The notes under the pieces: model-generated | Seen by the model: only the letters and a program-made list of their open reading frames with translations | Told to the model about the DNA's origin: nothing | Database searches by the model: none | Program-made: the position numbers and the translations under genes | Part shown: positions 1-8,469 of the stretch, in pieces | Layout: each line of letters begins with the position of its first letter | How positions within the stretch are numbered: the first letter of the stretch is position 1 | From: JACQFK01 sp964619955 | GTDB lineage: Bacteria > Planctomycetota > MHYJ01 > JACPRB01 | Direction of reading: 5' to 3' | DNA length: 64,000 nt | Assembly (NCBI GenBank): GCA_964619955.1 | Contig: CAZUJF010000015.1 | Span: forward strand, 51,281 to 115,280

Positions 1-1632
1 CCCGAAGGGGCGGCGCATTTCGTCGGCGAAGCCCGCCTCACGATCGGCATGGATCATCCGGGCATCGTGCGCATCCACGGCGCCGGTCCCATCGAGCTCG
101 GGGGCCAGCCGACGGCGTGGGTGGCGATGGACTTCGTCGAGGCGGAGCCCGCGGACGCCCTGCGCAAGAAGGGGATGACGGTCAGACAGGCGGTGGAGAT
201 CGTCCGGGACGCCGCGCTGGGCGTGGAATACGCCCACGGCCGCGGGATCATCCACAAGGATCTCAAGCCGCGGAACATGCTCGTCGGCCGCGACGGCAAG
301 GTGAAGGTGGCGGATTTCGGCCTCGCCGCGGTCGCCGCCACGCTCGGGCCGTCGGAGGACAGCCTGCTGTCCCGCACGATCCAGGTCCAGGGGACGCCGC
401 AGTTCATGTCCCCCGAACAGGCCTTGGGCCGCACCGGCGACATCCGGGAGCGCTCCGATATCTATTCGCTGGGCGCGTCGTTGTACTACCTGGTGACCGG
501 CCGCCCGCCCTTCGACGGCTCCACCGCGATGAAGATCTGCTTCGCGGTGGTGCGGGATCCGCTGATCCCGCCCTCCCAGATCAACCCCGACGTGCCGTCC
601 CAGGTGGAGCAGATCGTCGCGCGCGCCATGGCGAAGGATCCGGTGCGGCGTTACGACTCCGCGCGGCATTTCGCCGAGGACCTCGGCCGCTTCCTCGAGG
701 GCGTCCCGATCCTCACGGACGACCAGATGCGCCTCACGCAGGGCGTCGCCGCGCTCTACGCCGGCCGCCTCGAGGAGGCCATCCACATGTTCAAGGAGCT
801 GATCCGCATGGAGATCGCGGGCCGGCTCGGCTCCCTGGGCCTCAAGTCGGTCATGAAGCAGCTCCAGGACGGCGAGGACGGCGTGACGCTCGCCATCAAG
901 CAGCAGACGAAGAACTACGACATCCGCACGCAGCGGGGGGTCTACCGCTTCGCCAAGGCGATCATCACCTCCCTCGACGGGGAGGATCCCTCGGCCTCCT
1001 GCAAGGCGGCCCTGGAGGATTTCGTCACGGCCTGCGAACTCCGGGCGGAGTCCACGGCCGCCCGCATCAACCGCTCCAACGTGCTCATCTTCGGCGGACG
1101 CTTCGCCCGGGATTCCGGGAAGGACGTCTCCGGCGTCTTCCAGATGGCCATGAAGGATCTGGACGCGGCCCTTTCGTTCGATCCGACCTGCAGCCCCGCC
1201 TATCACAACCGGGGCATCGTGCGCTTCTACGTCGGCCAGGCGGCCAAGAAGGCGGGGGGCGATCCGGAGCCGGAATACCGGAAGGCCATCGACGATTTCT
1301 CCCGCGCCGCGGAGCTGGATCCCACGTACGCGTACATTTTCAAGGATCTGGGGGTCGTCAAGATCTCGCTCTCGAAACACCTGCTCGGCAAGGGCGAGAA
1401 GGTCAAGTCGCTCTTCGAGCAGGCGGTCGCGCACCTCGACATCGCGGTGCAGCTGAACGGGTCGATCTACGGGGCGGTCTACGAACGCGGCCAGGCGCTC
1501 TTCGCCCTGAAGGATTTCAAGGGGGCGATGCGGGACTTCAAGCGCTGCATCGAGCTCGATCCCAGCCGGGAGAAGAAGGTCCAGGCGCTCATCGACGAAG
1601 CCCAGAAACACGCGGACACCCGGAAGGCGTAA
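1..1632 (+). CDS. Serine/threonine protein kinase with TPR tail (5' partial)
   Basis: The frame is open from base 1, so the N-terminus, including the glycine loop and catalytic lysine, lies outside the window. What remains starts near the C-helix (GEAR). The catalytic loop is H-K-D-L-K-P-R-N at 253-276, DFG is at 313-321, and the P+1 loop reads GTPQFMSPEQ. HKD in place of HRD is a tolerated variant. After the kinase domain, which ends near base 720, an alpha-helical region contains TPR-like units such as AIDDFSRAAELDPTYAY and AMRDFKRCIELDPS. This is the soluble Hanks-type kinase layout common in Planctomycetota and Myxococcota, where TPRs recruit partners. The substrate is unknown. It ends 24 bases before the symporter gene. 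Confidence 0.9.
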   Translation, partial: PEGAAHFVGEARLTIGMDHPGIVRIHGAGPIELGGQPTAWVAMDFVEAEPADALRKKGMTVRQAVEIVRDAALGVEYAHGRGIIHKDLKPRNMLVGRDGKVKVADFGLAAVAATLGPSEDSLLSRTIQVQGTPQFMSPEQALGRTGDIRERSDIYSLGASLYYLVTGRPPFDGSTAMKICFAVVRDPLIPPSQINPDVPSQVEQIVARAMAKDPVRRYDSARHFAEDLGRFLEGVPILTDDQMRLTQGVAALYAGRLEEAIHMFKELIRMEIAGRLGSLGLKSVMKQLQDGEDGVTLAIKQQTKNYDIRTQRGVYRFAKAIITSLDGEDPSASCKAALEDFVTACELRAESTAARINRSNVLIFGGRFARDSGKDVSGVFQMAMKDLDAALSFDPTCSPAYHNRGIVRFYVGQAAKKAGGDPEPEYRKAIDDFSRAAELDPTYAYIFKDLGVVKISLSKHLLGKGEKVKSLFEQAVAHLDIAVQLNGSIYGAVYERGQALFALKDFKGAMRDFKRCIELDPSREKKVQALIDEAQKHADTRKA

Positions 1633-1656
1633 GCGTCGTCCGGCGGGGGAGAGGGG

Positions 1657-3318
1657 ATGGCCGGGAAATTCGAAGCGCTCGACTGGGCGGTGCTGGCCGT
1701 CTACCTCGTCGGCACCTCCTGGCTCGCCGACCGCCTGGCCGGAAAGAAGCAGACCATCCGGGATTTCTTCCTGGGCGGACGCCGCCTGCCCTGGCCCGCG
1801 GTCTGCGGATCCATCGTGGCGAGCGAGGTCAGCGGCGTCACGTTCGTCGGAGTCCCCGCGATCATCTTCGCCGTCGGCGGCGACTACCGCTTCCTCATGC
1901 TTTCCATCGGCATGATCCTGGCGCGCGTCGTGGTCGGCTACGTCTTCGTCCCCGCGTATTACCGCCAGGAGATCTACAGCCCCTACGAGTTCATGGGGCG
2001 TCGTCTGGGGCCGGTGGTGGACCGCGTCGCGACGCTCATGTTCTTTCTGGGCGGCTTTCTGGCCCAGGGCGCGAGGCTCTTCCTGGCGGGCCTGGTGCTG
2101 GATGCGATCACCGGGATGGGGCTGACGGCGTCGGTGCTGCTGCTCGGGGCGATCTCCGTGGTCTGGACCTGGATGGGGGGCATCGCCTCCGTGGTGTGGA
2201 CGGACGTGGTCCAGTTCGTGATCCTCTTCGCCGGAGGCCTCATCGCGCTGGTCGCGGTGATCTGGGCGGTGCCGGGCGGTTGGACGGCGATCGTGGAGGC
2301 GGGCCGGGAGGCGGACAAGTTCCGGCTCTGGGATCTGAGGCTTGACCGGACGTCCAAGTACACGCTTTGGGCGGGGCTTTTCGGGGCGTCGTTCCTGACG
2401 ATGGCCTCCCACGGCACCGACCAGATGATGGCGCAGCGGCTCTTCTGCTGCCGCAGCGAAAGCGACGCGCGCAAAGCGGTGATCTTTTCGAGCATCAGCC
2501 AGCTGCTGCCCGTCCTGATGCTCACGGTGGGCGTGGGGATCTTTGCGTACTTCCGGCAGTTCCCGATGAGCGCGGCGGAGGCGGCGCTCTTCAAGCAGGA
2601 CGACGACTATCTGCTGCCCATCTTCATCCTGAAGGCGATGCCGGCGGGGATCAAAGGGCTTCTGTTTGCGGCGGTGTTCAGCGCCGCGACGGCCACGTCG
2701 ACGCTGTCGGCGATGGCGCAGACGGCGCTCTCCAGTTTCTACCTGCCCTGGGCGAAGAACCGGGATGAACGTCATCTGATCCGGGTGTCGCGCGTCTTCG
2801 TGCTCCTCGCGGCCGTGGGGCTCTGTGGAACCGCGCTGCTTTGTTCGCTCATCCGGGACACGGCGATCCTGGACCTGGCGCTGGCCATGGCGGGCTACAC
2901 GTACGGGGCCATGTTGGGCATGCTGCTGCTGGCGCTGCTCCCGGTGCGGCGCGATGCGCGCGGACTGGCCTGGGCGGTGCCGCTCTCCATCCTGCTGGTG
3001 TTCTCGCTGAACTGGCAGCATCAGTCCTGGGCACGTTGGGTGGCGGGCGTCGGCGTCGGCGCCGTGGCGGCGACCGGGGTGGGCGGTCTGGGGCGGGAAC
3101 CTTTGAAGTTCATTACTCTTTTCCTGTCGTGCCTGGGCGTTCTTTGGGTGGCGTTGGTGCCGACGGGAAAGAACGAGGCCGGGGATCTCGTTTGGTTCAA
3201 GCTGGCGTATCCCTGGCATTATCCGCTCGGTACGGCGCTCACGCTGGGCCTCGGGATCGCCCTCGGCCGGAAAACGCTTGCCGCTCCGGAGAAGCCCTCC
3301 GTATCATCCGGGCCGTGA
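1657..3318 (+). CDS. Sodium:solute symporter (SSS family)
   Basis: A 553-residue polytopic membrane protein of the solute:sodium symporter family. It opens with a membrane segment followed by FFLGGRRLPWPAVCGSIVASE, typical of SSS transmembrane segments 1-2 with the sodium-site serine region. Later segments carry TWMGGIASVVWTDVVQF and the ATATSTLSAMAQTALSS stretch, both characteristic of the family. About 13 hydrophobic helices are visible. ATG is preceded by GGAGAGGGG, a good ribosome site. The substrate cannot be told from sequence; sugars, amino acids, sialic acid and carboxylates are all possible. Its last four bases overlap the next gene (GTGA). Confidence 0.9.
   Translation: MAGKFEALDWAVLAVYLVGTSWLADRLAGKKQTIRDFFLGGRRLPWPAVCGSIVASEVSGVTFVGVPAIIFAVGGDYRFLMLSIGMILARVVVGYVFVPAYYRQEIYSPYEFMGRRLGPVVDRVATLMFFLGGFLAQGARLFLAGLVLDAITGMGLTASVLLLGAISVVWTWMGGIASVVWTDVVQFVILFAGGLIALVAVIWAVPGGWTAIVEAGREADKFRLWDLRLDRTSKYTLWAGLFGASFLTMASHGTDQMMAQRLFCCRSESDARKAVIFSSISQLLPVLMLTVGVGIFAYFRQFPMSAAEAALFKQDDDYLLPIFILKAMPAGIKGLLFAAVFSAATATSTLSAMAQTALSSFYLPWAKNRDERHLIRVSRVFVLLAAVGLCGTALLCSLIRDTAILDLALAMAGYTYGAMLGMLLLALLPVRRDARGLAWAVPLSILLVFSLNWQHQSWARWVAGVGVGAVAATGVGGLGREPLKFITLFLSCLGVLWVALVPTGKNEAGDLVWFKLAYPWHYPLGTALTLGLGIALGRKTLAAPEKPSVSSGP
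3302..3307 (+). promoter_or_regulatory. Possible internal -10 box (TATCAT) for the PHP phosphatase gene
   Basis: TATCAT lies inside the 3' end of the symporter gene, 7 nt before the GTG start at 3315. The spacing matches the leaderless-type promoters seen elsewhere in this window. No clear -35 was found, so the box could be chance. Confidence 0.3.
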
Positions 3319-4109
3319 TCGTCGATTACCACATGCACACGCCGCTGTGCAAACACGCGGCGGGGGAGCCCGAGGAATACGCGCGGCGGGCCATCGAGCG
3401 CGGCATCGACGAGATCGGCTTCTCCGATCACACGCCCATGCCGACCAGCTACGACCCCGACTGGCGCATGAGTCTCGACGAATATCCGCGCTATGTCGAT
3501 ATGATCCGCCGCTGCCAAAAGTCCGTCCCGCAGCTCACCATCAAGCTGGGACTCGAGGCGGACTTCCATCCGGGGACGGAGGACTACGTCCGGGACGTCA
3601 TCGCGCGGCATCCGCTGGACTACGTCATCGGCTCGGTGCATTTCCTCGGCGACTGGGGCTTCGACAACCCCGAGCACGCCCATCGCTTCGACGAACAGGA
3701 CGTGTTCGCCGTCTACGCGCAGTACTACGACCTCGTGATCGGCCTCGCCCGGACGGGGATGTTCGACATCCTCGGGCATCCGGACGTGATCAAGAAGTTC
3801 GGCCACCGTCCTTCGCGCGATTATGAAGGGCTGGAGCGGAAGGCGCTGGAGGCGGTCGCCGAGGCGGGCCTGGCGCTCGACGTGAACACGAGCGGATTGC
3901 GCCGTCCGGCCCGGGAGATCTATCCCAGCCTGCGGATGCTGAAAACCGCGCGTTCCCTGGGCATCGGGATCACGTTCGGGTCCGACGCCCATGATCCGAA
4001 GCAGGTGGGCGAGGGATTCGCGGAGGCCGTGGCGCTGGTGAAATCCGCCGGGTACGGCGAGTTCCGCCGCTACACGGCGCGGCGCTTCGAGCGGATTCCC
4101 CTCCCGTGA
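3315..4109 (+). CDS. PHP-domain histidinol-phosphatase-like hydrolase (HisJ type)
   Basis: A 264-residue protein starting at GTG 3315, which overlaps the symporter stop as GTGA. It begins IVDYHMHTPLCKHA, the first metal-binding PHP motif (H-x-H), followed by GFSDHTPMP, a GLEADFHPG motif, VIGSVHFLGDWGFD, ILGHPDVIKKFG and GSDAHDPKQVG. This set of His/Asp/Glu metal ligands and the length match HisJ-family histidinol phosphatases, which dephosphorylate L-histidinol phosphate in histidine synthesis. No other his genes are nearby, so a different phosphoester substrate is possible. It overlaps the next gene by four bases. Confidence 0.85.
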   Translation: MIVDYHMHTPLCKHAAGEPEEYARRAIERGIDEIGFSDHTPMPTSYDPDWRMSLDEYPRYVDMIRRCQKSVPQLTIKLGLEADFHPGTEDYVRDVIARHPLDYVIGSVHFLGDWGFDNPEHAHRFDEQDVFAVYAQYYDLVIGLARTGMFDILGHPDVIKKFGHRPSRDYEGLERKALEAVAEAGLALDVNTSGLRRPAREIYPSLRMLKTARSLGIGITFGSDAHDPKQVGEGFAEAVALVKSAGYGEFRRYTARRFERIPLP

Positions 4110-4537
4110 AGGCGCTGACGCCGGAAATCATGGCGGGCCTCTGGCGGTCCTACCGGGCCGACGAGGCCCCCGCCGATCCCGAACTGGCCGCAATGCAGAA
4201 GTTCATGGTGCTTCACGGGGACATGCATGAGATCTGGGACCGCCTCCTGGCGGATCCGAAGACGCCGCTCGAGATCGAAGGCGAGAATCTCCTGATCCAC
4301 ATCGCGATCGACAGCGCGGTCGAGCGGGCGCTCGCCGAGAACCAGCCCCCCGGGCTTCAAGCGCTGTTCTCGGCGCTCGTCCAGAAAGGGTTCCCGGAAG
4401 GGGACGCGTTCCACGTCCTGTCCCAGGCGATGCAGCACGAATTCCTGACCGGCGCCGGGGCGGGGCGGGAGATGGATCTCGGGGACTTCTTCAGGCGCGC
4501 GGCGGACTATTGCCGCCAGGCCATGGAGCAGGCCTGA
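4106..4537 (+). CDS. DUF1841-like protein
   Basis: A 143-residue soluble, mostly helical protein with no signal peptide. GTG at 4106 overlaps the previous stop (GTGA), suggesting translational coupling. The central region, NLLIHIAIDSAVERALAENQ followed by PPGLQALF, resembles the conserved core of the DUF1841 family, where a similar H-x5-A-x2-E...QPPGI block is found. Function is unknown in the family. The assignment rests on that single recognisable block. Confidence 0.65.
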   Translation: MKALTPEIMAGLWRSYRADEAPADPELAAMQKFMVLHGDMHEIWDRLLADPKTPLEIEGENLLIHIAIDSAVERALAENQPPGLQALFSALVQKGFPEGDAFHVLSQAMQHEFLTGAGAGREMDLGDFFRRAADYCRQAMEQA

Positions 4538-4546
4538 GGCGGCGGC

Positions 4547-4575
4547 TATACTTCCGGCACTTTTCATGCTGAGGA
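4547..4575 (+). promoter_or_regulatory. -10 box (TATACT) and ribosome site for terC
   Basis: TATACT at 4547-4552 sits just after the previous stop. GAGGA at 4571-4575 lies 7 nt before the ATG at 4583. This predicts a conventional leader of about 25 nt. Confidence 0.5.
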
Positions 4576-4582
4576 TCGATTC

Positions 4583-5335
4583 ATGGACGAATATCTGACC
4601 GGCGCGGCCCTCCTGAGCCTCGTCACGCTGACGCTGATGGAGGTGGTTCTCGGGATCGACAACATCGTCTTCATCACGATCCTCACGGGCCGGCTCCCGA
4701 AGGAGCAGGAGGCGAAGGCGCGGCAACTGGGAATCACGCTGGCGCTGGGCATCCGCCTGCTGCTGCTCTTCTGCATCAAGTGGATCATGGGGCTGACGAA
4801 ACCGCTGTTCATGCTGCCGCTCATCGACAAGGAGATCTCCGGCAAATCGCTGATCCTTCTGGGGGGCGGCCTCTTCCTGATCGCGAAGGCGACGCACGAG
4901 ATCTACGACAAGCTGGAGGGCGGCCACGGGGAGAAGGCCTCCGGGGGCGGGAAGGCGTCCTTCGGCGCGGTGCTCGGACAGATCCTGGCGCTGGACATCG
5001 TCTTCTCGCTCGATTCGGTGATCACCGCGGTGGGCATGGCGAAACACATCCCCATCATGGCCGCGGCGATGATCATCTCCGTCGTGGTGATGCTCGTGTC
5101 GGCCGGCGTCATCGGCGGCTTCGTGAACCGGCATCCCAGCATGAAGATCCTGGCGCTCAGCTTTCTGCTCCTCATCGGCGTGATGCTGGTGGGGGAGGGC
5201 TTCGGACAGCACATCGACAAGGGCTACATCTACTTCGCGATGGCGTTCTCGCTGCTCGTGGAGATCATGAACATGCGGCTGCGCAAGAAGCACGCCCCCG
5301 TGCATTTGCACTCGGATTTCGAGTCTGGAAAGTAG
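4583..5335 (+). CDS. TerC family integral membrane protein
   Basis: A 250-residue membrane protein with about seven hydrophobic segments. The two family hallmarks are present: LMEVVLGIDNIVFITIL near the N-terminus and LALDIVFSLDSVITAVGMA in the second half. Both place Asp within a membrane helix, as in manganese/metal exporters of the TerC/Alx group. Length and topology match the short TerC form. Role inferred from the family: metal ion homeostasis or metal loading of exported proteins. The gene is convergent with the HDOD gene, 15 bases away. Confidence 0.9.
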   Translation: MDEYLTGAALLSLVTLTLMEVVLGIDNIVFITILTGRLPKEQEAKARQLGITLALGIRLLLLFCIKWIMGLTKPLFMLPLIDKEISGKSLILLGGGLFLIAKATHEIYDKLEGGHGEKASGGGKASFGAVLGQILALDIVFSLDSVITAVGMAKHIPIMAAAMIISVVVMLVSAGVIGGFVNRHPSMKILALSFLLLIGVMLVGEGFGQHIDKGYIYFAMAFSLLVEIMNMRLRKKHAPVHLHSDFESGK

Positions 5336-5350
5336 CCGCCGCTCCGCGGT

Positions 5351-6634
5351 TCAGGACAGCCAGGACGCCATCTCGCGCGCTTTCGCGTGGATGCGGGGGA
5401 ACCCGTCCGCGAGGGCCGGCTCGAACCCGTGAAGGGCCTGCATGCCGGGATCCATCGATTCCACCCGCCTGCGGTTGCCGTCGGGATCGTCGGGTTTCAG
5501 GGGAAGGTCGGCGAGACCGCAGGCGCCGTGGACGAGGCCCGCAAGCGCCTCCACCTGCGGCATGGCCTTGAACGCCGCGGGGGGCAGGTGGTGATAGGCG
5601 ACCGCCTGCGTGATGGCGGGCGGAAAGTTCCAGTGATCGCAGAGGAAGGCGCCCACGTCCTCGTGAGGCTGCCCGAACATCTCCCGCTCGGCTTCGCCCA
5701 GGGGCCGTCCCTCCTGGAGCCGGGCCGCGAGGGGGGCGACGCATTCGGGGAAGAACTGCCTCAGGATGGTCTTGCCCACGTCGTGAACCAGCCCGGCGAT
5801 GAACGCGTCCTCGGCGAGCGCCCGGGCGCTCCGGGCCTCCGCCAGGGCCTGCGCCCACAGGGCGGTGAGGACGCTGTGAAGCCAGATGCGGCGCATCGCG
5901 TCGCGGTCGCTGCCCCGGAAGCGGTCGAGCAGCGTGGTGGCCAGGGCGACGTTGCGAAGACCCTTGGTGCCGATCCGGGCGATGGCGTCGCGCACGTTCG
6001 TGATTTTCCTCGGGGCCCCGAAGGCGGCCGAATTGACGATGCGAAGCAGCTGGGCGGTCAGAGACGGGTCGGCGGTGACGGCCTTCTCAAGGTCCTTGAA
6101 GTCGCAGTTCGGGTTCTCGGTGAGGGCGATGATGCGCTGGACGACTCCCGGCAGGGCTCCGATGCTCTTGATCCGCCGGAAGACGCCGCGGACCTCCTCC
6201 CAGGCCAGCCGGGGGGCTTCCGCGGCGGCCGGGGCGGCCGACTGGTTGCGCTGGGCCAGGTGTTTCCGGAGATCCTCCATGAGGCCCGGGAGCCGGGCGG
6301 CTTCCATGCGCTCGGCGAACACGAGGCTGTGGAGGAAGAGGTCGGAAGGGTTCTTCTGGAGGCCCAGGATGTCCTGGACCTGCGACTCGCTCATTTTTCC
6401 GCCGCGCCGGGCGAGTTCCCCGAGTTTGGCGCCTTCCTCCCGGGTCTGGGCTTCGAGGAGGGAGAGGACGTCCGAGAGCGTCAGGTAGCCGCGGAGCTGG
6501 GACAGCTGCCCGAAGCGCCGGTCGAGACCGCTGAAGAATCCGATCTGCGCGCCGACCTGCTCCGGAGTGAGGATGGATTTCTGGGCGAGGAATTCCGAAA
6601 GGATGCGCTGCCAGGTCGGAACCGTCGTTTCCAT
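5351..6634 (-). CDS. HDOD domain protein
   Basis: A 427-residue protein. The N-terminal 130 residues are helical and unassigned. Residues about 150-350 form an HDOD domain: GVFRRIKSIGALPGVVQRI, then VTADPSLTAQLLRIVNSAAF, then GLVHDVGK and YHHLPP. Unlike many HDOD proteins the His-Asp pair (residues near 285) is kept. HDOD proteins act in signalling, often with cyclic-di-GMP or kinases. I start at ATG 6634 because GGGGAGG lies just upstream; an earlier in-frame ATG at 6664 has no ribosome site. Partners are unknown. Confidence 0.85.
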   Translation of the reverse strand: METTVPTWQRILSEFLAQKSILTPEQVGAQIGFFSGLDRRFGQLSQLRGYLTLSDVLSLLEAQTREEGAKLGELARRGGKMSESQVQDILGLQKNPSDLFLHSLVFAERMEAARLPGLMEDLRKHLAQRNQSAAPAAAEAPRLAWEEVRGVFRRIKSIGALPGVVQRIIALTENPNCDFKDLEKAVTADPSLTAQLLRIVNSAAFGAPRKITNVRDAIARIGTKGLRNVALATTLLDRFRGSDRDAMRRIWLHSVLTALWAQALAEARSARALAEDAFIAGLVHDVGKTILRQFFPECVAPLAARLQEGRPLGEAEREMFGQPHEDVGAFLCDHWNFPPAITQAVAYHHLPPAAFKAMPQVEALAGLVHGACGLADLPLKPDDPDGNRRRVESMDPGMQALHGFEPALADGFPRIHAKAREMASWLS

Positions 6635-6712
6635 GGGCCTCCCCGGGACTTCCGCCCTCTTCATGGTATCACGAACCCCGGGGCGGCGGCTGCAAAGCGG
6701 ACGACTCAACGT

Positions 6713-6742
6713 TTGACCCTTCTCCGCCGGGTCTGTTAAGGT
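6713..6742 (+). promoter_or_regulatory. Promoter of mutL (TTGACC-18-TAAGGT)
   Basis: A -35 of TTGACC at 6713-6718 and a -10 of TAAGGT at 6737-6742 are separated by 18 nt. The -10 ends 8 nt before ATG 6751, and there is no Shine-Dalgarno site. Transcription would start at or next to the start codon. Confidence 0.55.
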
Positions 6743-6750
6743 TGGATTCC

Positions 6751-8469
6751 ATGTCCCGCATCCGGGTCCTCTCCACCGACGTCGTGAACAAGATCTCGGC
6801 GGGGGAGGTCATCGAACGGCCCGCCAGCGCCGTCAAGGAGCTGGTCGAGAACGCCCTGGACGCCGGGGCGACGGAGATCCGCGTCGACCTCGAGGAGGGC
6901 GGCCGGAAGCTGCTCCGGGTGACGGACAACGGCGGCGGGATCGTGGCGGAGGACCTGCCCCTGGCCTTCGCCCCGCACGCGACCAGCAAGCTGCAGTCGG
7001 CGGACGACCTCTTCCGCGTGGGCACGCTGGGCTTCCGCGGCGAGGCGCTGGCGTCCATCGGATCCGTGGCGGAAGTGCGCCTGCTCAGCCGTCCGGCGGA
7101 CGCGGAGGCCCGGGAGATCGCGGTGGACTGCGGCCGGATCGGGGCGCCGCGCCCCGCCGCGGGCGCCCCCGGGACGATGATCGAGGTCCGGAATCTCTTC
7201 GCCAGCGTTCCGGTGCGCCGGAAGTTCATGAAATCCATCCAGGTGGAAACGGAGCATGTGAGCGACGTGCTGGCGCGCTTCGCCGTCGCGCACCCCGGAC
7301 TCCGTCTCGAATACTTCGTGGACGGGGAGCGCCGCTTTTCCCTGGCCCCCTCGGACCGCCGGACCCGCATCGCCGCGTTCTTCGACGCCGAGACCGCGGG
7401 CGCGCTGAAGGAGATCGAAGCGCCGGATTTCCACGTCTACGCCGCCCCCGCCCAGTTCTCGAAACTCAACGCCAAGGGGCTCTGGTTCTTTTTGAACGGC
7501 CGCTTCATCCGGGACCGCGTCCTGATGAAGGCGGTGGGGGAGGCCTATCGGGAGCTGATCCCGCACGGCCGTTATCCGGTGGCGTTCGTGTTCCTCTCCG
7601 TGGCCCCCGATGAAGTGGACGTCAACGTGCACCCGACGAAGATCGAGGTGCGCTTCCGGAACCTCTGGCGGCTGCATGACCGCCTCGCCGCGCTCATCCG
7701 GGAGAAGCTGCTGGAGGGCAGCCTGGACCACCGGCTGACGCCGCAGCGCATGACGGACCACGCGGAGGGGACGGGCCCGGGGCCTTTCGCCGGCGCGAGG
7801 ACCGATCCGTCGGGGGGGCGCGCGGTCGTGGACTTCTTCAGCCGGGAGCCCGAACTGCGCCTGGCGTCGGCCTCGCCCTCCGCGCCGGAGGCCCCCGCGC
7901 TCTTCGCGACGGGGCGCCGCGTGTTCCAGCTTCACCAGCGCTACCTGGTGGAGGAGGTGGAGGACGGCCTCCGGATCATCGACCAGCACGCATTGCATGA
8001 GCGGGTGATGCTCGAGGAGTTCCGGAAGCAGTTCGCTCGGGCGGCGGTGGCGAAACAGAAGCTCCTGCTTCCGTCGGTGCTCACGCTGACGCGGGATCTC
8101 CGGCGTAGGCTCGACGAGCATCGCGAGCTGCTCGAATCCTTCGGCTTCGAAATCGAGGATTTCGGACACGACGGGGTGGCCGTGCGCGCGGTGCCGGCGC
8201 TGGTGTCGGAGCACGACCCCGCCACGCTGCTTTCGGATTTCCTGGATCTGGCCCGGGAGGCGGACCCCGGCGTCCCGGTCCTCGAGCGGGCGCTGGAGTT
8301 CATGGCCTGCCGGGCGGCGGTGAAGTTCGGCAAGAAGCTTTCGGACGAGGAGATCACCCGGCTGCTGCAGGACGCGGCGGCGATCGACTTCTCGGCGACC
8401 TGCGCGCACGGGAGGCCCACGGGCATCCGGCTGACCCTTCAAGATTTGGAAAGGTTCTTCCACCGATGA
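6751..8469 (+). CDS. mutL: DNA mismatch repair protein MutL
   Basis: A 572-residue MutL. The N-terminal GHKL ATPase is clear: VVNKISAGEVIERPASAVKE, then ELVENALDAGAT (motif I) and DNGGGI (motif II), GFRGEALASIGSV, and VDVNVHPTKIEVRF. The C-terminal dimerisation domain carries DQHALHERVMLEE from residue 411, matching the DQHA-x2-E-x4-E metal site of MutL proteins with latent nicking endonuclease activity, and ends with CAHGRPTGIRL. Such MutLs are typical of bacteria without MutH. ATG 6751 is preferred over an in-frame TTG 9 bases upstream because it begins the family consensus and fits the promoter. It overlaps the next gene by four bases. Confidence 0.97.
   Translation: MSRIRVLSTDVVNKISAGEVIERPASAVKELVENALDAGATEIRVDLEEGGRKLLRVTDNGGGIVAEDLPLAFAPHATSKLQSADDLFRVGTLGFRGEALASIGSVAEVRLLSRPADAEAREIAVDCGRIGAPRPAAGAPGTMIEVRNLFASVPVRRKFMKSIQVETEHVSDVLARFAVAHPGLRLEYFVDGERRFSLAPSDRRTRIAAFFDAETAGALKEIEAPDFHVYAAPAQFSKLNAKGLWFFLNGRFIRDRVLMKAVGEAYRELIPHGRYPVAFVFLSVAPDEVDVNVHPTKIEVRFRNLWRLHDRLAALIREKLLEGSLDHRLTPQRMTDHAEGTGPGPFAGARTDPSGGRAVVDFFSREPELRLASASPSAPEAPALFATGRRVFQLHQRYLVEEVEDGLRIIDQHALHERVMLEEFRKQFARAAVAKQKLLLPSVLTLTRDLRRRLDEHRELLESFGFEIEDFGHDGVAVRAVPALVSEHDPATLLSDFLDLAREADPGVPVLERALEFMACRAAVKFGKKLSDEEITRLLQDAAAIDFSATCAHGRPTGIRLTLQDLERFFHR

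Noticed and set aside
117..2345. Long open frames in alternative frames and on the opposite strand across the window
   Set aside because: They are Arg/Gly/Pro-rich low-complexity translations expected in GC-rich DNA and lie wholly over well-supported genes.
6742..6750. TTG start for mutL nine bases upstream
   Set aside because: The ATG at 6751 begins the family consensus and lies at the proper distance from the promoter.
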